64,000 nt of DNA from Algoriphagus sp. (GCA_021298245.1 JAJTDZ010000004.1:1-64000), one strand, 5' to 3'; numbered from the stretch's first letter, positions 9,103-19,720 are shown. The notes: generated by a model not told the origin, from the letters alone. Translations and numbers: made by a program.

Positions 9103-10848
9103 TTAGAAACCTGGGTTTTGAGCCAAGATATCCTTACCTACTAGGTCAATTTGGTCTTGAGGGATTGGAACCCACTTGAACTTGTCAGAGTACTTAGATC
9201 CACCCAAGGCAGAAGCAAGTTTCACTCCATCGTAAGCAAAGTAGAAGTCCAATTCTGCTTGAGCAGTACCCCAACGCTGTAAGTCATAGAATCTATGTCC
9301 TTCCATACCCAATTCAAGGAGACGCTCGTGACGCACGGCCAATTGCGCAGTAGCCTTGCTGGTCCAAGCTGTATTGTATGTGCTAATCACATAGTTGGCA
9401 GCATTGGTACCATTGGATCTCTTAAGGAAAGAGTTGATTGCTCTAGTTCTCACGCGGTTGACATACTCACGTGCTTTTTCCAAGCTTCCAACTTCGATCT
9501 CTGCTTCTGCAGCAAGCAATAGAATGTCTGCAAAACGGATGATCATGAAGTTGATTCCTGTATATCCAGGAGTCCAGGAAGAGTTGTCTTGGAAGGTTCC
9601 TGCCTCAGACTTAGCATACACATACTTCTTTGGAGAGTATGGTCCTGCATTAGGCTGGTTACGGATCCAAGCTTGACCTGGGTGATCCATCCAATCCAAG
9701 TAAGGGATACCTCTACGACCTACGGTATGATCCAATCTTGGATCCAAGTTACCTGCATCTGGAGTAAAGGCAGCACCTGAAGCTACGCCCATGTCATTTT
9801 TCACTTCATTACCAGCGCTATTGTAAGACTTATCCAAAAGAGGAAGTCCACTCGCATCTGTTCTGAAAGCATTGACGAAGGTAAAGCTTGGCTGGAAGAA
9901 TCCGCAGCAGTTACCTGGACCCGCAGGACCGGTATTGTAAGGGAAGTTCAAGTCAAACTCAGGGTTTGCATTGTTTACAGAACCTGTGTTAGCAGCAGCC
10001 TGATACGCCCAGATAGACTCTTGGTGGTTATCGTTTTTACCGCGGAACATGTCATCGTAGTAAGGAACCAAACCATACTTCAAGCCATTGGAAGTTACCC
10101 CATTGGCAATCACGTCGTCAAACAAGGCTTTTGCTTTGGTAAACTCCTTGGTGTACATGTACACCTTAGCCAAGTAAGATTTCGCAGCCCATACGTTTAC
10201 TCTACCTACTTGAGGCTGAGTAGCAGGAAGCTTAGAAATAGCATACTCTAAGTCAGCTACGATGAATGGCCAAAGAGATTTGTCATTCTTCACTTTTTCC
10301 AAGCCAGATCCGTAATCTACATTTTCGTCCACATAAGGAGTCTTATCGTAGTCACGAGCAAGCTCGAAATAGAAGTGTGCTCTTAGGAATCTTGCTTGAG
10401 CAGAAAGTCGAGTCACATCTGTAGGAGTCACATCAGGACCAGCCTTCTTCAATAGTCTCAACACGTTGTTTGCTCTAGCAATACCTTCGTAACATACGTT
10501 GTACTTCGCTCCGATATCTCCACCTGCAGCGTTGTTTTCAAAACGCTGAATAGGGTTGATTGAAGTAAAGTCACCTGGGTCAGTACCTTTATTGGCCTCA
10601 CCTCCACGAATACTTCCCCACACCCAGTTGGATGGGGATCCTAGTCTGTTGCCTCGTCCGTTTACTTGGGAGTAGGCCGCGATCAACGATGCATCAAGAC
10701 CAGCTAGGGATACAAGCTGATTTTCAGACAATTGTCCAACCGGCGGGACTTCCAAAAACTCCTCGCTACAACTCACTGCTACCATCATCGCTGTGGATGC
10801 TAGTAGGGCACCGATTTTTAATTTGAAATTGTTCATTTGTTTAATCAA
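9103..10848 (-). CDS. RagB/SusD family outer-membrane nutrient-binding lipoprotein
   Basis: VSCSEEFLEVPPVGQ lipobox, SusD-like NNVLRLL / RAHFYFELARDYDKTPYV, C-terminal RHERLLELGMEGHRFYDLQRWGTA. Confidence 0.95.
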   Translation of the reverse strand: MIKQMNNFKLKIGALLASTAMMVAVSCSEEFLEVPPVGQLSENQLVSLAGLDASLIAAYSQVNGRGNRLGSPSNWVWGSIRGGEANKGTDPGDFTSINPIQRFENNAAGGDIGAKYNVCYEGIARANNVLRLLKKAGPDVTPTDVTRLSAQARFLRAHFYFELARDYDKTPYVDENVDYGSGLEKVKNDKSLWPFIVADLEYAISKLPATQPQVGRVNVWAAKSYLAKVYMYTKEFTKAKALFDDVIANGVTSNGLKYGLVPYYDDMFRGKNDNHQESIWAYQAAANTGSVNNANPEFDLNFPYNTGPAGPGNCCGFFQPSFTFVNAFRTDASGLPLLDKSYNSAGNEVKNDMGVASGAAFTPDAGNLDPRLDHTVGRRGIPYLDWMDHPGQAWIRNQPNAGPYSPKKYVYAKSEAGTFQDNSSWTPGYTGINFMIIRFADILLLAAEAEIEVGSLEKAREYVNRVRTRAINSFLKRSNGTNAANYVISTYNTAWTSKATAQLAVRHERLLELGMEGHRFYDLQRWGTAQAELDFYFAYDGVKLASALGGSKYSDKFKWVPIPQDQIDLVGKDILAQNPGF

Positions 10849-10889
10849 TTATAGTTTCTATAACTCGATTCAAATTTGATTGTTTAAGC

Positions 10890-13800
10890 TTAGAAGCTTA
10901 AGTTAAGACCGAAAGTCCAACCTCTAGTAACTGGGTAGTTACCTACGTCAATACCGAAAGTCAAGTCAGCATCTCCACCTACTGCAGGATCCAATCCTTC
11001 ATATCCAGTAATGGTGAATAGGTTGTTGACGGATGCAAATACACGAGCTCTTTCCATTTTCAACTTCTGCAATACGCTTGCAGGAGCAGAATAACCTAGA
11101 GTCAAGTTTTGCAATCTTAGGTAAGATCCATCTTCCACATAGTGAGAGTTGGCCACGTTTGCATTAGAGAAGTTAGATACACGCTCTACCACTGGAATAG
11201 TTGCATCCAAGTTTTGAGGAGTCCAAGCTTCTAGCAATCTTTTTGCCTTAGCAGCACCTTCAAAGGTCTGATAGAAGTCAGTAAACCAACGAGATTGGTT
11301 CCAGATTTCGTTTCCAATAGAAGTATACAAGTAAGCAGAAACATCAAATCCTTTGTAACCTAGAGTGAAGTTCATACCCCCAGTAAAATCAGGCACTGGA
11401 TTTCCAAGGAATACACGATCGTCTGGAGTGATTTTACCATCCTTATTCACGTCTTCGTACTTGAAGCGTCCAGGAGCAGCTCCATCTTGTGCAGCATGCT
11501 TAGACACGTCTTCTGCATTTCTAAACAATCCTAGCACATTGTAGCCAAAGAAGGAAGAAAGTGGCTGTCCAACGGCGTTACGGATAGGCTGAATACCACG
11601 GTAAGAAGGGTTAACTGAAGTAATGAAGCTCAAACCTGGAGAAAGTGCAACAATCTCGTTTTTCAAGGTAGAACCCGTTACAGTCATTTCGTAAGTCAAG
11701 TCAGAAGTAAGGTTTCCTCTGGTAGACACCAACAAGTCCAAACCTCTGTTCAACATCTGTCCGATGTTTACCGCTGGAGGGGAAGCGTTGCTACCCGCAG
11801 TCAAAGGAATAGGCACAGTAAACAACAAGTCTTTGGTATCCTTCTTCCACCAATCGAAGATGATATCCAACTTTCCGTTGTAGAAGGTACCGTCAAAACC
11901 TACGTTTTGAGTGATGGCAGTTTCCCACTGAGCGTTAGGGTTACCAATACGAGATCTTCTAAATCCAATCACAGCACCAGAGTTAGAACCGGTGATATCG
12001 TAAGAAGAAGCACCTACGTTACCAGCAAATAAAGAGTACTGGTTGTTAGGATCTACGTTGTTGGAGTTACCCATCTGACCCCAACCACCACGGATTTTCA
12101 AGTCATCGATCCAAGTAGCACCTTGCAAGAAAGATTCAGAAGAAACTCTCCATGCTGCAGAGAATGCAGGGAACACCCCGTATCTCGCATTGGCACCGAA
12201 TCGAGAAGAACCGTCGCGACGAACCACTGCACTTACAATGTATTTGTCATCGAAGGTATAACGCAACTGACCAAAATAAGAGTTAAAGTTAACTCCCTTA
12301 AACTGGCCTGAGTTTACTTGACGAGTTCCAACCGGCAAGTTGGAGATGGTAATGAAGTTAGGATCGGTAGAGAAAGGATTCTGACCTACCGCGTTCATGT
12401 TTCTTCCAGCACCAGAGTTCAAAGCTTCTTGACCCACCAAGACGTTGAAGTCATGCTTGTCAATTTTCTTCTTATAAGATAAGGTGTTGGTAAAGGTCCA
12501 TCCAAACACGAAACCAGCTCCTTCTCCATAACCGAAGGCAGAGTTGTTTTCAGAGTTTTCGTACTGAAGACGAGTAAAGTCCCAGAAATAGAAGTTGTTG
12601 TACTGACCACCTACGGAAGTTCTGAAAGTCAAGTCATCGATGATGTCCCACTCTCCATACACGTTACCGAAAGCATTGGCGTTAAAGCTTCTGTTGTTCA
12701 AAAGACCTTGTCTGTTGGCCACTGGGTTTCTAGGGTTGTTGAAACCTCTAGAGGCAGTACCTGCGTATCCACCAAATTCATCGTATACAGGAATGATGGA
12801 AGGCATACGGAAGGCTTGAAGGATGTCGTTTTCGTCATCAGATACACCACGACCGCCTGTACCTCCTTGCTGACCCAATACCTGACGGTAAGTAGCTTGG
12901 AAGTTTTGACCTACACGGATACGCTTGGTCACATCAAATTCAGAGTTTGCTCTCAAAGAGTATCTCTTAAATTGGTTTCCAACCATGATACCGGATTGAT
13001 CTTGCACACCTAGACCCACATAGAATCTTGATCTTTCAGATCCTCCGTTGAAGCCCAAAGAATGTCTTTGCAATGGTGCAAAGCGAGTCAATTCAGCGTA
13101 CCAATCGGTTCCTTCTCCAGTCATTGCTCTAGTCAATTGACGGATAGTTCCTTTTGCAGGATCGATATTGTACCAACCTCTTTGCTGATCGATTTGGGCC
13201 TGAGTAAGTGGGCCTGGCTGACCAGACAATACACTGAAGGCACCTGCAGCATTTTGGCTAATTAAGCTCAAGTAATATGGCATTACTGGAGTAGCACCGG
13301 TACCAAATTGAGGGTGACCATAGGCTGGAGCACGGTTTTGCAAGGCAGCAGTATTCTTTTCTGCCAACCAAGTGATGTCTGCATATCCCTGAGGATTCAA
13401 CATCTCGATTCCAGTTCCTGGATCGGTTGTACCGAACATTCCATTATAATCTACTCTCAACTTGTTTTCTCTAGCACCACGCTTGGTAGTGTAAACGATA
13501 ACACCGTTAGCAGCACGAGCACCGTAAATGGAAGCTGCCGCAGCGTCTTTCAATACGGTAGTTGACTCGATGTCATCCGGGTTCAAGAAATCAGTAGATT
13601 CTACAGGCAAACCATCCACAATGTACAAAGGCTCGTTACCACCGAAGGCACCAAAACCACGAACACGAATGATGGAAGAAGTACCGGGCTGACCGTTGGT
13701 AATTACCGTCACACCAGATACACGTCCTTGTAGGGTTTGCTCGACGTTACCTGTTGGGATAACTGTCAAGTCTTTTGGACTTACTGTAGCAATCGCACCG

Positions 13801-14225
13801 GTAGTTTCTCTACGAGTATCGATAGAGTAACCGGTTACAACTAATTCAGTAAGGGTTCTTTCATCGGGCTGCAAGGAAACGTCTACTACGCTTCTTGCAC
13901 CAACCACTTGTTCAACGGTGGTGTAACCAATAAAAGAGAATACCAAGGTCGCTTGGTCGTTGGGAACACTGAGGGTATACTTACCGTCAATGTTGGTGGC
14001 AGTACCGGTAGTGGTTCCTTTCACAAGGATGGACACTCCAGGAAGGCCTGTGCCAAATTCATCAAGTACTGTACCCGTCACCGTTTTCTGCGCATAGGCA
14101 GCCGAGACAGAAAGCACTAAGAGCGTAAGGCACACACTTAGGATTTTGTAAACATTTTTCATAAACATAGATAGATTGGGTAACAAGATTAATCTCAATA
14201 ACTTGTTTGTTAATTGATTATGCAA
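10890..14225 (-). CDS. SusC/RagA family TonB-linked outer-membrane protein (likely start about 14162-14168)
   Basis: CarboxypepD_reg-like VTGTVLDEFGTGLPGVSILVKGTTTGTATNIDGKYTL, plug domain RVRGFGAFGGNEPLYIVDGLPVE...IYGARAANGVIVYTTKRG, C-terminal beta-barrel ending in F. Confidence 0.95.
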   Translation of the reverse strand: MHNQLTNKLLRLILLPNLSMFMKNVYKILSVCLTLLVLSVSAAYAQKTVTGTVLDEFGTGLPGVSILVKGTTTGTATNIDGKYTLSVPNDQATLVFSFIGYTTVEQVVGARSVVDVSLQPDERTLTELVVTGYSIDTRRETTGAIATVSPKDLTVIPTGNVEQTLQGRVSGVTVITNGQPGTSSIIRVRGFGAFGGNEPLYIVDGLPVESTDFLNPDDIESTTVLKDAAAASIYGARAANGVIVYTTKRGARENKLRVDYNGMFGTTDPGTGIEMLNPQGYADITWLAEKNTAALQNRAPAYGHPQFGTGATPVMPYYLSLISQNAAGAFSVLSGQPGPLTQAQIDQQRGWYNIDPAKGTIRQLTRAMTGEGTDWYAELTRFAPLQRHSLGFNGGSERSRFYVGLGVQDQSGIMVGNQFKRYSLRANSEFDVTKRIRVGQNFQATYRQVLGQQGGTGGRGVSDDENDILQAFRMPSIIPVYDEFGGYAGTASRGFNNPRNPVANRQGLLNNRSFNANAFGNVYGEWDIIDDLTFRTSVGGQYNNFYFWDFTRLQYENSENNSAFGYGEGAGFVFGWTFTNTLSYKKKIDKHDFNVLVGQEALNSGAGRNMNAVGQNPFSTDPNFITISNLPVGTRQVNSGQFKGVNFNSYFGQLRYTFDDKYIVSAVVRRDGSSRFGANARYGVFPAFSAAWRVSSESFLQGATWIDDLKIRGGWGQMGNSNNVDPNNQYSLFAGNVGASSYDITGSNSGAVIGFRRSRIGNPNAQWETAITQNVGFDGTFYNGKLDIIFDWWKKDTKDLLFTVPIPLTAGSNASPPAVNIGQMLNRGLDLLVSTRGNLTSDLTYEMTVTGSTLKNEIVALSPGLSFITSVNPSYRGIQPIRNAVGQPLSSFFGYNVLGLFRNAEDVSKHAAQDGAAPGRFKYEDVNKDGKITPDDRVFLGNPVPDFTGGMNFTLGYKGFDVSAYLYTSIGNEIWNQSRWFTDFYQTFEGAAKAKRLLEAWTPQNLDATIPVVERVSNFSNANVANSHYVEDGSYLRLQNLTLGYSAPASVLQKLKMERARVFASVNNLFTITGYEGLDPAVGGDADLTFGIDVGNYPVTRGWTFGLNLSF

Positions 14226-14589
14226 TCGTTTGCGATTATTCTTAAAATAATTGCAATAAATGCCGCTTTTTATTGATTTGGTATTTATTGCGCCTATACC
14301 TGGTCTGATGACCCGCTGACTAAAAAAACCGATAGGTTTGACATCGGTCGATGCTAGGTGAGAGAAGGAATTAGGTTAAGTAATTTTACTCATAGGCTGA
14401 AATTTTGGGTTTGATTGTGATTTCTCAACATTCAATGTTAAATAATCTTAAAGAAAAAACAAATTTTCTTGCCTAAATATTCTTCTGTTTTTTTTCAAAA
14501 AAAATAAATAGTTCTCCTTCGGGATTCTTTTTTTCTTTAGAATAATTTCCCTTCTGAAAGAAAATATTCGAAATTATTCCAAGTAAAAA

Positions 14590-16422
14590 TCATTCCACTC
14601 CAGACATCACCTGTTTGAGATCTAAGTCCTTAAAATGGGGGTCCAGTACTACTTTTCTTTGTAAAGACACATTTTTAATTGCCTTTTGCAGGTGAAGGGT
14701 AGCAATGTCCTTTTGACCCAGCTGCATGGCTACCAAGGCCAAGCCATAGTACCCGTATCCAAGCTCCCTACTCATGAGTACAGATTCCTCAAAAGCAAGC
14801 GTTGCCTGCATGTAATCTCCAAGCAAATAGAAGGCTAAGCCCTTGTTAAAATAGTCCTTCGCTTCTGTTATGGGAGTTTCAAATCGAAGGGTAGCCAATT
14901 TGTAGTCCCCTCTCCTGATATCCAATGCCCCTCGGAGCAATTCACTCTCTCTTCCTAATTCAGTCCCCTTAGCTAGTACCGTCACTTCAGAGATTTTTTT
15001 ATATCCCTCCCAGTAGTCTCCCAGAAGAACCAGAGCTTGGCCTTGATTAAACACCGCTTGGGGGAGCCCTCCAAGTTGAGTACAAGCATCTAAAAGTCTC
15101 AAGGCTTCTTCCAGCAGGATTTCGCGAGAGCCTGCATCGGTCTGAAGCTGTGCTTGTCGCATCCTCACCACAGCCAGATTGTTGTAAGGAATAGGTGATG
15201 GGTAATACTCAGCCAATTTAGAATAAAAAAATCCCTTTTCTTCCCAAACCTCAGCTTCTGCAGCGGCGATGGCCCATTCCTCTTTACTCAATTTATTTTT
15301 AGCCTTGGGCAGGAGGGATTGCTTTAGCCTTTGGATTTGCTCTTGGCTTAGCCCCAGGTAGGGCTTGGCTTTTATTTCAATAGTCACTGCCCTCAAGTTG
15401 GGATACAAGGCGGTAGATACTTTTTGGAAATCAGGCAACTTTCGTAATTGGTTGCCCACCTCAACAAAAGTGGCTGCTTGTTGCAAAATTTCAATATAGA
15501 TTTCCTTTCTTTCCTCTGAAATTCCTGAATAAGAGGCAAGCTGCTTCCGGAAATCAAACCAATCGTTCCATCTAGAATCTACACGAACTAAAGCAGGATC
15601 AAGCTGGGGAGTGATTTCAAGAAATTTCTTTTCTACTTCTTTGGCACGTTGGTAGCCCAGCTGACTTGATCTACCTTCTGCTTGTTCGGGAGATTGCAAA
15701 CCTGTAATTCTCACGTACTTTAGGCTGGAATTTTTTTGAATAAATTGTCTTATTTTATCCCAAACGTCCTGGTTGCCTAGTTCTGAAGAAAGAACAGAAG
15801 ATCCTGCAGAAAACCGTAGGACGTAAGTAGCTTCTTGAGCAATCGTGGGTTGGTAGGAAGAGGGATGTACGTATTTACCTACATCAGACAGGTGCTCTCC
15901 TAGCATACGATCTTCAAGCAGCACCAAGCGTTGGGGAGCAACTACCCCAACGGCCAATACCTTGTACAGCGGAGCTAATCTCCCGGAGGAATTTTTGGAC
16001 TGATGCACCAGAAGTAATGAAGAGGCTTCCATCCAGTCTTGATAGGGAAGTACTGCTTCTTGCTCTAGGTTCCAAATACCTCCTTTTCTCTCGTAGGTTA
16101 AGGGACCCAGGTCCAGGGTGTCTTGGGACCCTACCAAAAGAAGTTGAAGCCGGGAAAGAAAAGAAGCAGCGCTAGTGGTGTGAGGAATTTTACCTAAGAC
16201 TTTAAAATACAGAGAATCCCCATGTACCCTGGGCTCCATGGAACCTACCTTAATCTTTGAAAACACCTGATCTTCCAATCCCCTCTCCTGTCCTTGGGAA
16301 AAACCCTCCAAGGAACAACTAAAAAAAATCAAGAAAATCCAAAACAATCTGATTATCAGCGTTGTTTGAAAATAACAAGTTTTTTTTAGTATTTTCGAGA
16401 CTAGCAATTGACACCTATTCAT
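14590..16422 (-). CDS. Exported TPR protein with OmpA-like segment (track start 16581; likely Met at 16422)
   Basis: Hydrophobic leader TLIIRLFWIFLIFFSCSLEG, OmpA-like YVLRFSAGSSVLSSELGNQ...VRITGLQSPEQAEGRSSQLGYQRAKEV, C-terminal TPR-like repeats. Confidence 0.6.
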   Translation of the reverse strand: MNRCQLLVSKILKKTCYFQTTLIIRLFWIFLIFFSCSLEGFSQGQERGLEDQVFSKIKVGSMEPRVHGDSLYFKVLGKIPHTTSAASFLSRLQLLLVGSQDTLDLGPLTYERKGGIWNLEQEAVLPYQDWMEASSLLLVHQSKNSSGRLAPLYKVLAVGVVAPQRLVLLEDRMLGEHLSDVGKYVHPSSYQPTIAQEATYVLRFSAGSSVLSSELGNQDVWDKIRQFIQKNSSLKYVRITGLQSPEQAEGRSSQLGYQRAKEVEKKFLEITPQLDPALVRVDSRWNDWFDFRKQLASYSGISEERKEIYIEILQQAATFVEVGNQLRKLPDFQKVSTALYPNLRAVTIEIKAKPYLGLSQEQIQRLKQSLLPKAKNKLSKEEWAIAAAEAEVWEEKGFFYSKLAEYYPSPIPYNNLAVVRMRQAQLQTDAGSREILLEEALRLLDACTQLGGLPQAVFNQGQALVLLGDYWEGYKKISEVTVLAKGTELGRESELLRGALDIRRGDYKLATLRFETPITEAKDYFNKGLAFYLLGDYMQATLAFEESVLMSRELGYGYYGLALVAMQLGQKDIATLHLQKAIKNVSLQRKVVLDPHFKDLDLKQVMSGVE

Positions 16423-16639
16423 GGAAAAACTTAAGCTATTTTTTGAAGAACGAACCTTTGGCGTTTGCTCCAAACTTGGTGAAAAATTAAATTTTCCCAT
16501 AGACAGCATTCGACTCTTTTTTATATACACTTCTTTTATCACCTTAGGTTCACCGGTGGTATTGTACGTGTCTATGGCCATGATGATGAAAATTCGAACT
16601 TATTTTCGAAAAAAGAACCATCCTGCCTTATTCGATTAA
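16421..16639 (+). CDS. PspC domain-containing small membrane protein
   Basis: FGVCSKLGEKLNFPIDSIRLFFIYTSFITLGSPVVLYVSMAMMM is PspC-like. Confidence 0.75.
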   Translation: MEKLKLFFEERTFGVCSKLGEKLNFPIDSIRLFFIYTSFITLGSPVVLYVSMAMMMKIRTYFRKKNHPALFD

Positions 16640-17634
16640 AGATCCGAAAATTTTTTCTTTCCCAGTAATTTATGCTCTGCGAAGACCAATAATGCAGGCC
16701 CAGAACCTATTTTTCCAGAAGGGTGCTTGGTTTTTAAACTTTTAGATTTTTGACTGACAAAGAAATCTGCATAACCCCTGCCAATGGCCTTGGCATAGGT
16801 AAATTTTCCTGTAATCAGGTAGGTAAGCAGAGCTACTCCTTCAATACCACCTTTGATCAGCAAGATGAATAAAAAGCGAAGGAAACTGACCTGCTTGTAA
16901 ATCATGGCCAAACTATTTCTAATATTTAGGTAGAGTTTTTGGGGACTGGCCCGATCGAGTGTAGCCCCACCCAGGTGGTAGACCCTGACCTGTCCAAGGT
17001 AGGCTATATTTTTTCCAGACCCCCTAAGCCTCCAGCAAAGATCTATTTCCTCCATATGTGCAAAAAAATGGGGGTCAAAACCGTGTTGCTTGAAAAAATC
17101 TTGGGAGCGAATTGCCATGCAAGCTCCTGAAGCCCAATCCACAGAAATGGTATCATCGTATTGTCCTTGGTCTTTTTCTAGGGTATTCCAAATCCTACCT
17201 CTGCAATAAGGATATCCGAATGCGTCTAAAAATCCTCCCCCAGCTCCAGCATAATCAAAATACTCTTTTTCCTTCCAGGATAAAATTTTGGGTTGTACCG
17301 CGGCACATGCTGAATTCGCCTGCAGGTGAGCTACCAATTCTTGGTCCCACGAAGGACTCACCTCCACATCTGTATTGAGCAAGATGAATGTTTCGTAGTC
17401 TCCTTTCAATTTTTCCAAGCCGAGGTTGTATCCAGCAGCAAAGCCATAGTTTTCCGAGAGACAAATCAAAGAAACGCTTGGAAACTCTTGCCTTAGGTAA
17501 TATAGAGAGGTGTCAGTGCTGGCATTGTCAATTACCCAAATGTCAAAGGAGCTATGTGCCAAAACCGAGGGCAAGAACTGGGGCAAGACCTTGGCACCGT
17601 TGTAATTGAGTAAGACTATGGCACAGGCTTTCAT
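16636..17634 (-). CDS. Glycosyltransferase family 2 (rhamnosyltransferase-like)
   Basis: AIVLLNYNGAKVLPQFLPSVL, WVIDNASTDTS, ILLNTDVEVSPSWD, HMEEIDLCWRLRGSGKNIAYL. Confidence 0.9.
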   Translation of the reverse strand: MKACAIVLLNYNGAKVLPQFLPSVLAHSSFDIWVIDNASTDTSLYYLRQEFPSVSLICLSENYGFAAGYNLGLEKLKGDYETFILLNTDVEVSPSWDQELVAHLQANSACAAVQPKILSWKEKEYFDYAGAGGGFLDAFGYPYCRGRIWNTLEKDQGQYDDTISVDWASGACMAIRSQDFFKQHGFDPHFFAHMEEIDLCWRLRGSGKNIAYLGQVRVYHLGGATLDRASPQKLYLNIRNSLAMIYKQVSFLRFLFILLIKGGIEGVALLTYLITGKFTYAKAIGRGYADFFVSQKSKSLKTKHPSGKIGSGPALLVFAEHKLLGKKKFSDL

Positions 17635-17966
17635 CCAAAAAGATTGCCCAGGTCCATCCCTGGAATGGAAGGAATCATTCCCTCGGTAGCAGCTTTCATT
17701 TCGGCTTTGATTTTGAGATCTATGGCTTCCATTGCTTTGTTGGTGGCCGCCACAATCAAATCAGATACCATCTCCTTATCCTGCGGAGTCAGCAAGGACT
17801 CGTCCAAATCGATTCGGATTACCTTTCTTTCTCCATTGACGAGCACTTTTACAAGACCTGCTCCAGACTCTCCTTCAGCAGAAAGTAATACCAATTTGGC
17901 TTGGGCTTCTTTTATTTTGGCTTGGGCCTCTTTCACTTTGCCCATCATGCTCATAAAATCAAACAT
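17631..17966 (-). CDS. YbaB/EbfC family nucleoid-associated protein
   Basis: MFDFMSMMGKVKEAQAKIKEAQAKL...VKVLVNGERKVIRIDLDESLL...NKAMEAIDLKIKAEM. Confidence 0.88.
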   Translation of the reverse strand: MFDFMSMMGKVKEAQAKIKEAQAKLVLLSAEGESGAGLVKVLVNGERKVIRIDLDESLLTPQDKEMVSDLIVAATNKAMEAIDLKIKAEMKAATEGMIPSIPGMDLGNLFG

Positions 17967-18018
17967 GCTCTTCGTAGTTATGCGGTGTATCGTTGTCGAA
18001 TGGCTTCGGCCTCGTCAA

Positions 18019-19392
18019 TCAAATTTTATTTCCTAGTAACTTTTGAACTACCTGATCAAGGGAAAGTTTTTCTTGATGTCCAGTAGTTAAATTTTTTAAT
18101 GATAGGGTTTTGGAATTAGCCTCTTCTTGGCCACAAATTCCCACGTGGGCTATCTGCTTTTTAAAAGCAAATTCCAACTGCTTTTTGAGTTTGGCTACCT
18201 CAGGATAAAGTTCTGAAGCTATACCAGCTTGCCTCATTTGGGTCAATAGGGTCAAAGCATAATCAAACCCTGCTTCATCTACGGGGCAAAGCAATAGGCT
18301 TGTTCCTAAAGACGCTTCCTCAGGAAAAAGCTGCAATTCCTCCAGCACATCATACAGTCTATCCACGCCAAAGGAAAATCCTACCCCTGGAACATCCGGT
18401 AGACCAAATACGCCGGTAAGGTTGTCATACCTTCCTCCTCCACTGACTGAGCCGATGGACACGTTCAGCACTTTTACTTCAAAAATAGCTCCTGTATAGT
18501 AGGAAAGTCCTCTAGCCAACATGGGATCAAACTCGAATTGTTCCAAGGATGCTCCCATTTTTTCTAGAAGATCGACCATCTCTTGAAGTTCTTGCAATCC
18601 TTTTCTACCTAGCTCTGAATGTTTTATAAAATCGCCCAAGGCGGACATTCTCTCCTTTCTACCCTTTGGAAGTTGCACTAAAGGACTCAAACCCTGAATG
18701 GAGGATTCGCTAAATCCCTTTTGCCTCAACTCCTCCTGCACTTTTTCCCATCCGATTTTATCCAATTTATCAATGGCTACGCAAAGAGGACCTTCCATTC
18801 CTTGGGCGCCAATCGCTTCTGATATGCCGGCAAGCAGTTGCCGGTGATTGACTTTGATGGAAAAAGCAGGAATTCCAAGCTTGGTAAATACCCTTTGGAT
18901 CATGAGGATAATTTCGGCTTCACACAGGAGGCTACGGGTGCCTACCACATCGGCATCGCATTGGTAAAACTCTCGGTACCTTCCTCTTTGAGGACGATCT
19001 GCCCTCCAGACTGGCTGTATTTGAAATCGCTTGAAGGGAAATGAAAGTTCTCCCCGATTCATCGCCACATAGCGTGCAAAGGGAACGGTCAGGTCGTAGC
19101 GAAGTCCTTTTTCCGCTACTTTTGGCAATACCACTGCTGCTCCTTTACCAAGATCAGCAGGAGAAAGTTCCTTTAAAAAATCTCCGCTATTTAAAATTTT
19201 AAAAAGCAATTGATCCCCCTCTTCTCCGTACTTACCGGTAAGGGTGCTCAAATTTTCCATAGCAGGCGTCTCGAGCTGCTGGTACCCAAAAAGCTGAAAA
19301 GTATCCTTGATGGCATCTAAAATATAGTTTCTACGTGCCATTTGAAGGGGTCCAAAATCACGGGTTCCTTTTGGGAGGCTTGGCTTTTGCAT
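18019..19392 (-). CDS. hisS: Histidyl-tRNA synthetase (track start 19449; likely Met at 19392, MQKPSLPKGTRDFGP)
   Basis: Class II aaRS motifs: KGTRDFGP, RADRPQRGRYREFYQCDADVVG, ARGLSYYTGAIFEV, GGGRYDNLTGVFG, GVGFSFGVDRLYD. Confidence 0.95.
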   Translation of the reverse strand: MQKPSLPKGTRDFGPLQMARRNYILDAIKDTFQLFGYQQLETPAMENLSTLTGKYGEEGDQLLFKILNSGDFLKELSPADLGKGAAVVLPKVAEKGLRYDLTVPFARYVAMNRGELSFPFKRFQIQPVWRADRPQRGRYREFYQCDADVVGTRSLLCEAEIILMIQRVFTKLGIPAFSIKVNHRQLLAGISEAIGAQGMEGPLCVAIDKLDKIGWEKVQEELRQKGFSESSIQGLSPLVQLPKGRKERMSALGDFIKHSELGRKGLQELQEMVDLLEKMGASLEQFEFDPMLARGLSYYTGAIFEVKVLNVSIGSVSGGGRYDNLTGVFGLPDVPGVGFSFGVDRLYDVLEELQLFPEEASLGTSLLLCPVDEAGFDYALTLLTQMRQAGIASELYPEVAKLKKQLEFAFKKQIAHVGICGQEEANSKTLSLKNLTTGHQEKLSLDQVVQKLLGNKI

Positions 19393-19555
19393 GAGGCTTT
19401 CGAGATTTGCTTTCAAAATTATCCAAAATTCCCAAAAAGAGGGCGACATCTTTCTGGAAAGAACAGAATAAAATCAAAAGAAGTGTAGGCAGAAAAAATA
19501 AGTTTAGTTAGCTTTGCAGTCCAATTTAGAAATTCATCTTTAAACATATAGGGCC

Positions 19556-19699
19556 ATGGGTGTTACTACTCTGAAAAGAAAATTGAAAAGAAAAAGACAA
19601 GGTCAGACCGAGCGAGTGATCAAAATCAAGCAATTGAGCGCTAAGCCTGTGATCAAGAACGTGGATGTAGAAGCCATCAAAGCTTCATTCAAAAAATAA
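19556..19699 (+). CDS. Small highly basic 47-aa protein (not in supplied ORF track)
   Basis: Translates as MGVTTLKRKLKRKRQGQTERVIKIKQLSAKPVIKNVDVEAIKASFKK-stop. Good context: own intergenic space, then hairpin terminator. Confidence 0.7.
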   Translation: MGVTTLKRKLKRKRQGQTERVIKIKQLSAKPVIKNVDVEAIKASFKK

Positions 19700-19720
19700 T
19701 CCTCTTGCCTTTAAAATTCT

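Noticed and set aside
14328-14348. ACCGAT...ATCGGT small inverted repeat upstream of SusC
   Set aside because: Six-bp stem with no T-tract or known motif; could be an operator but unsupported.
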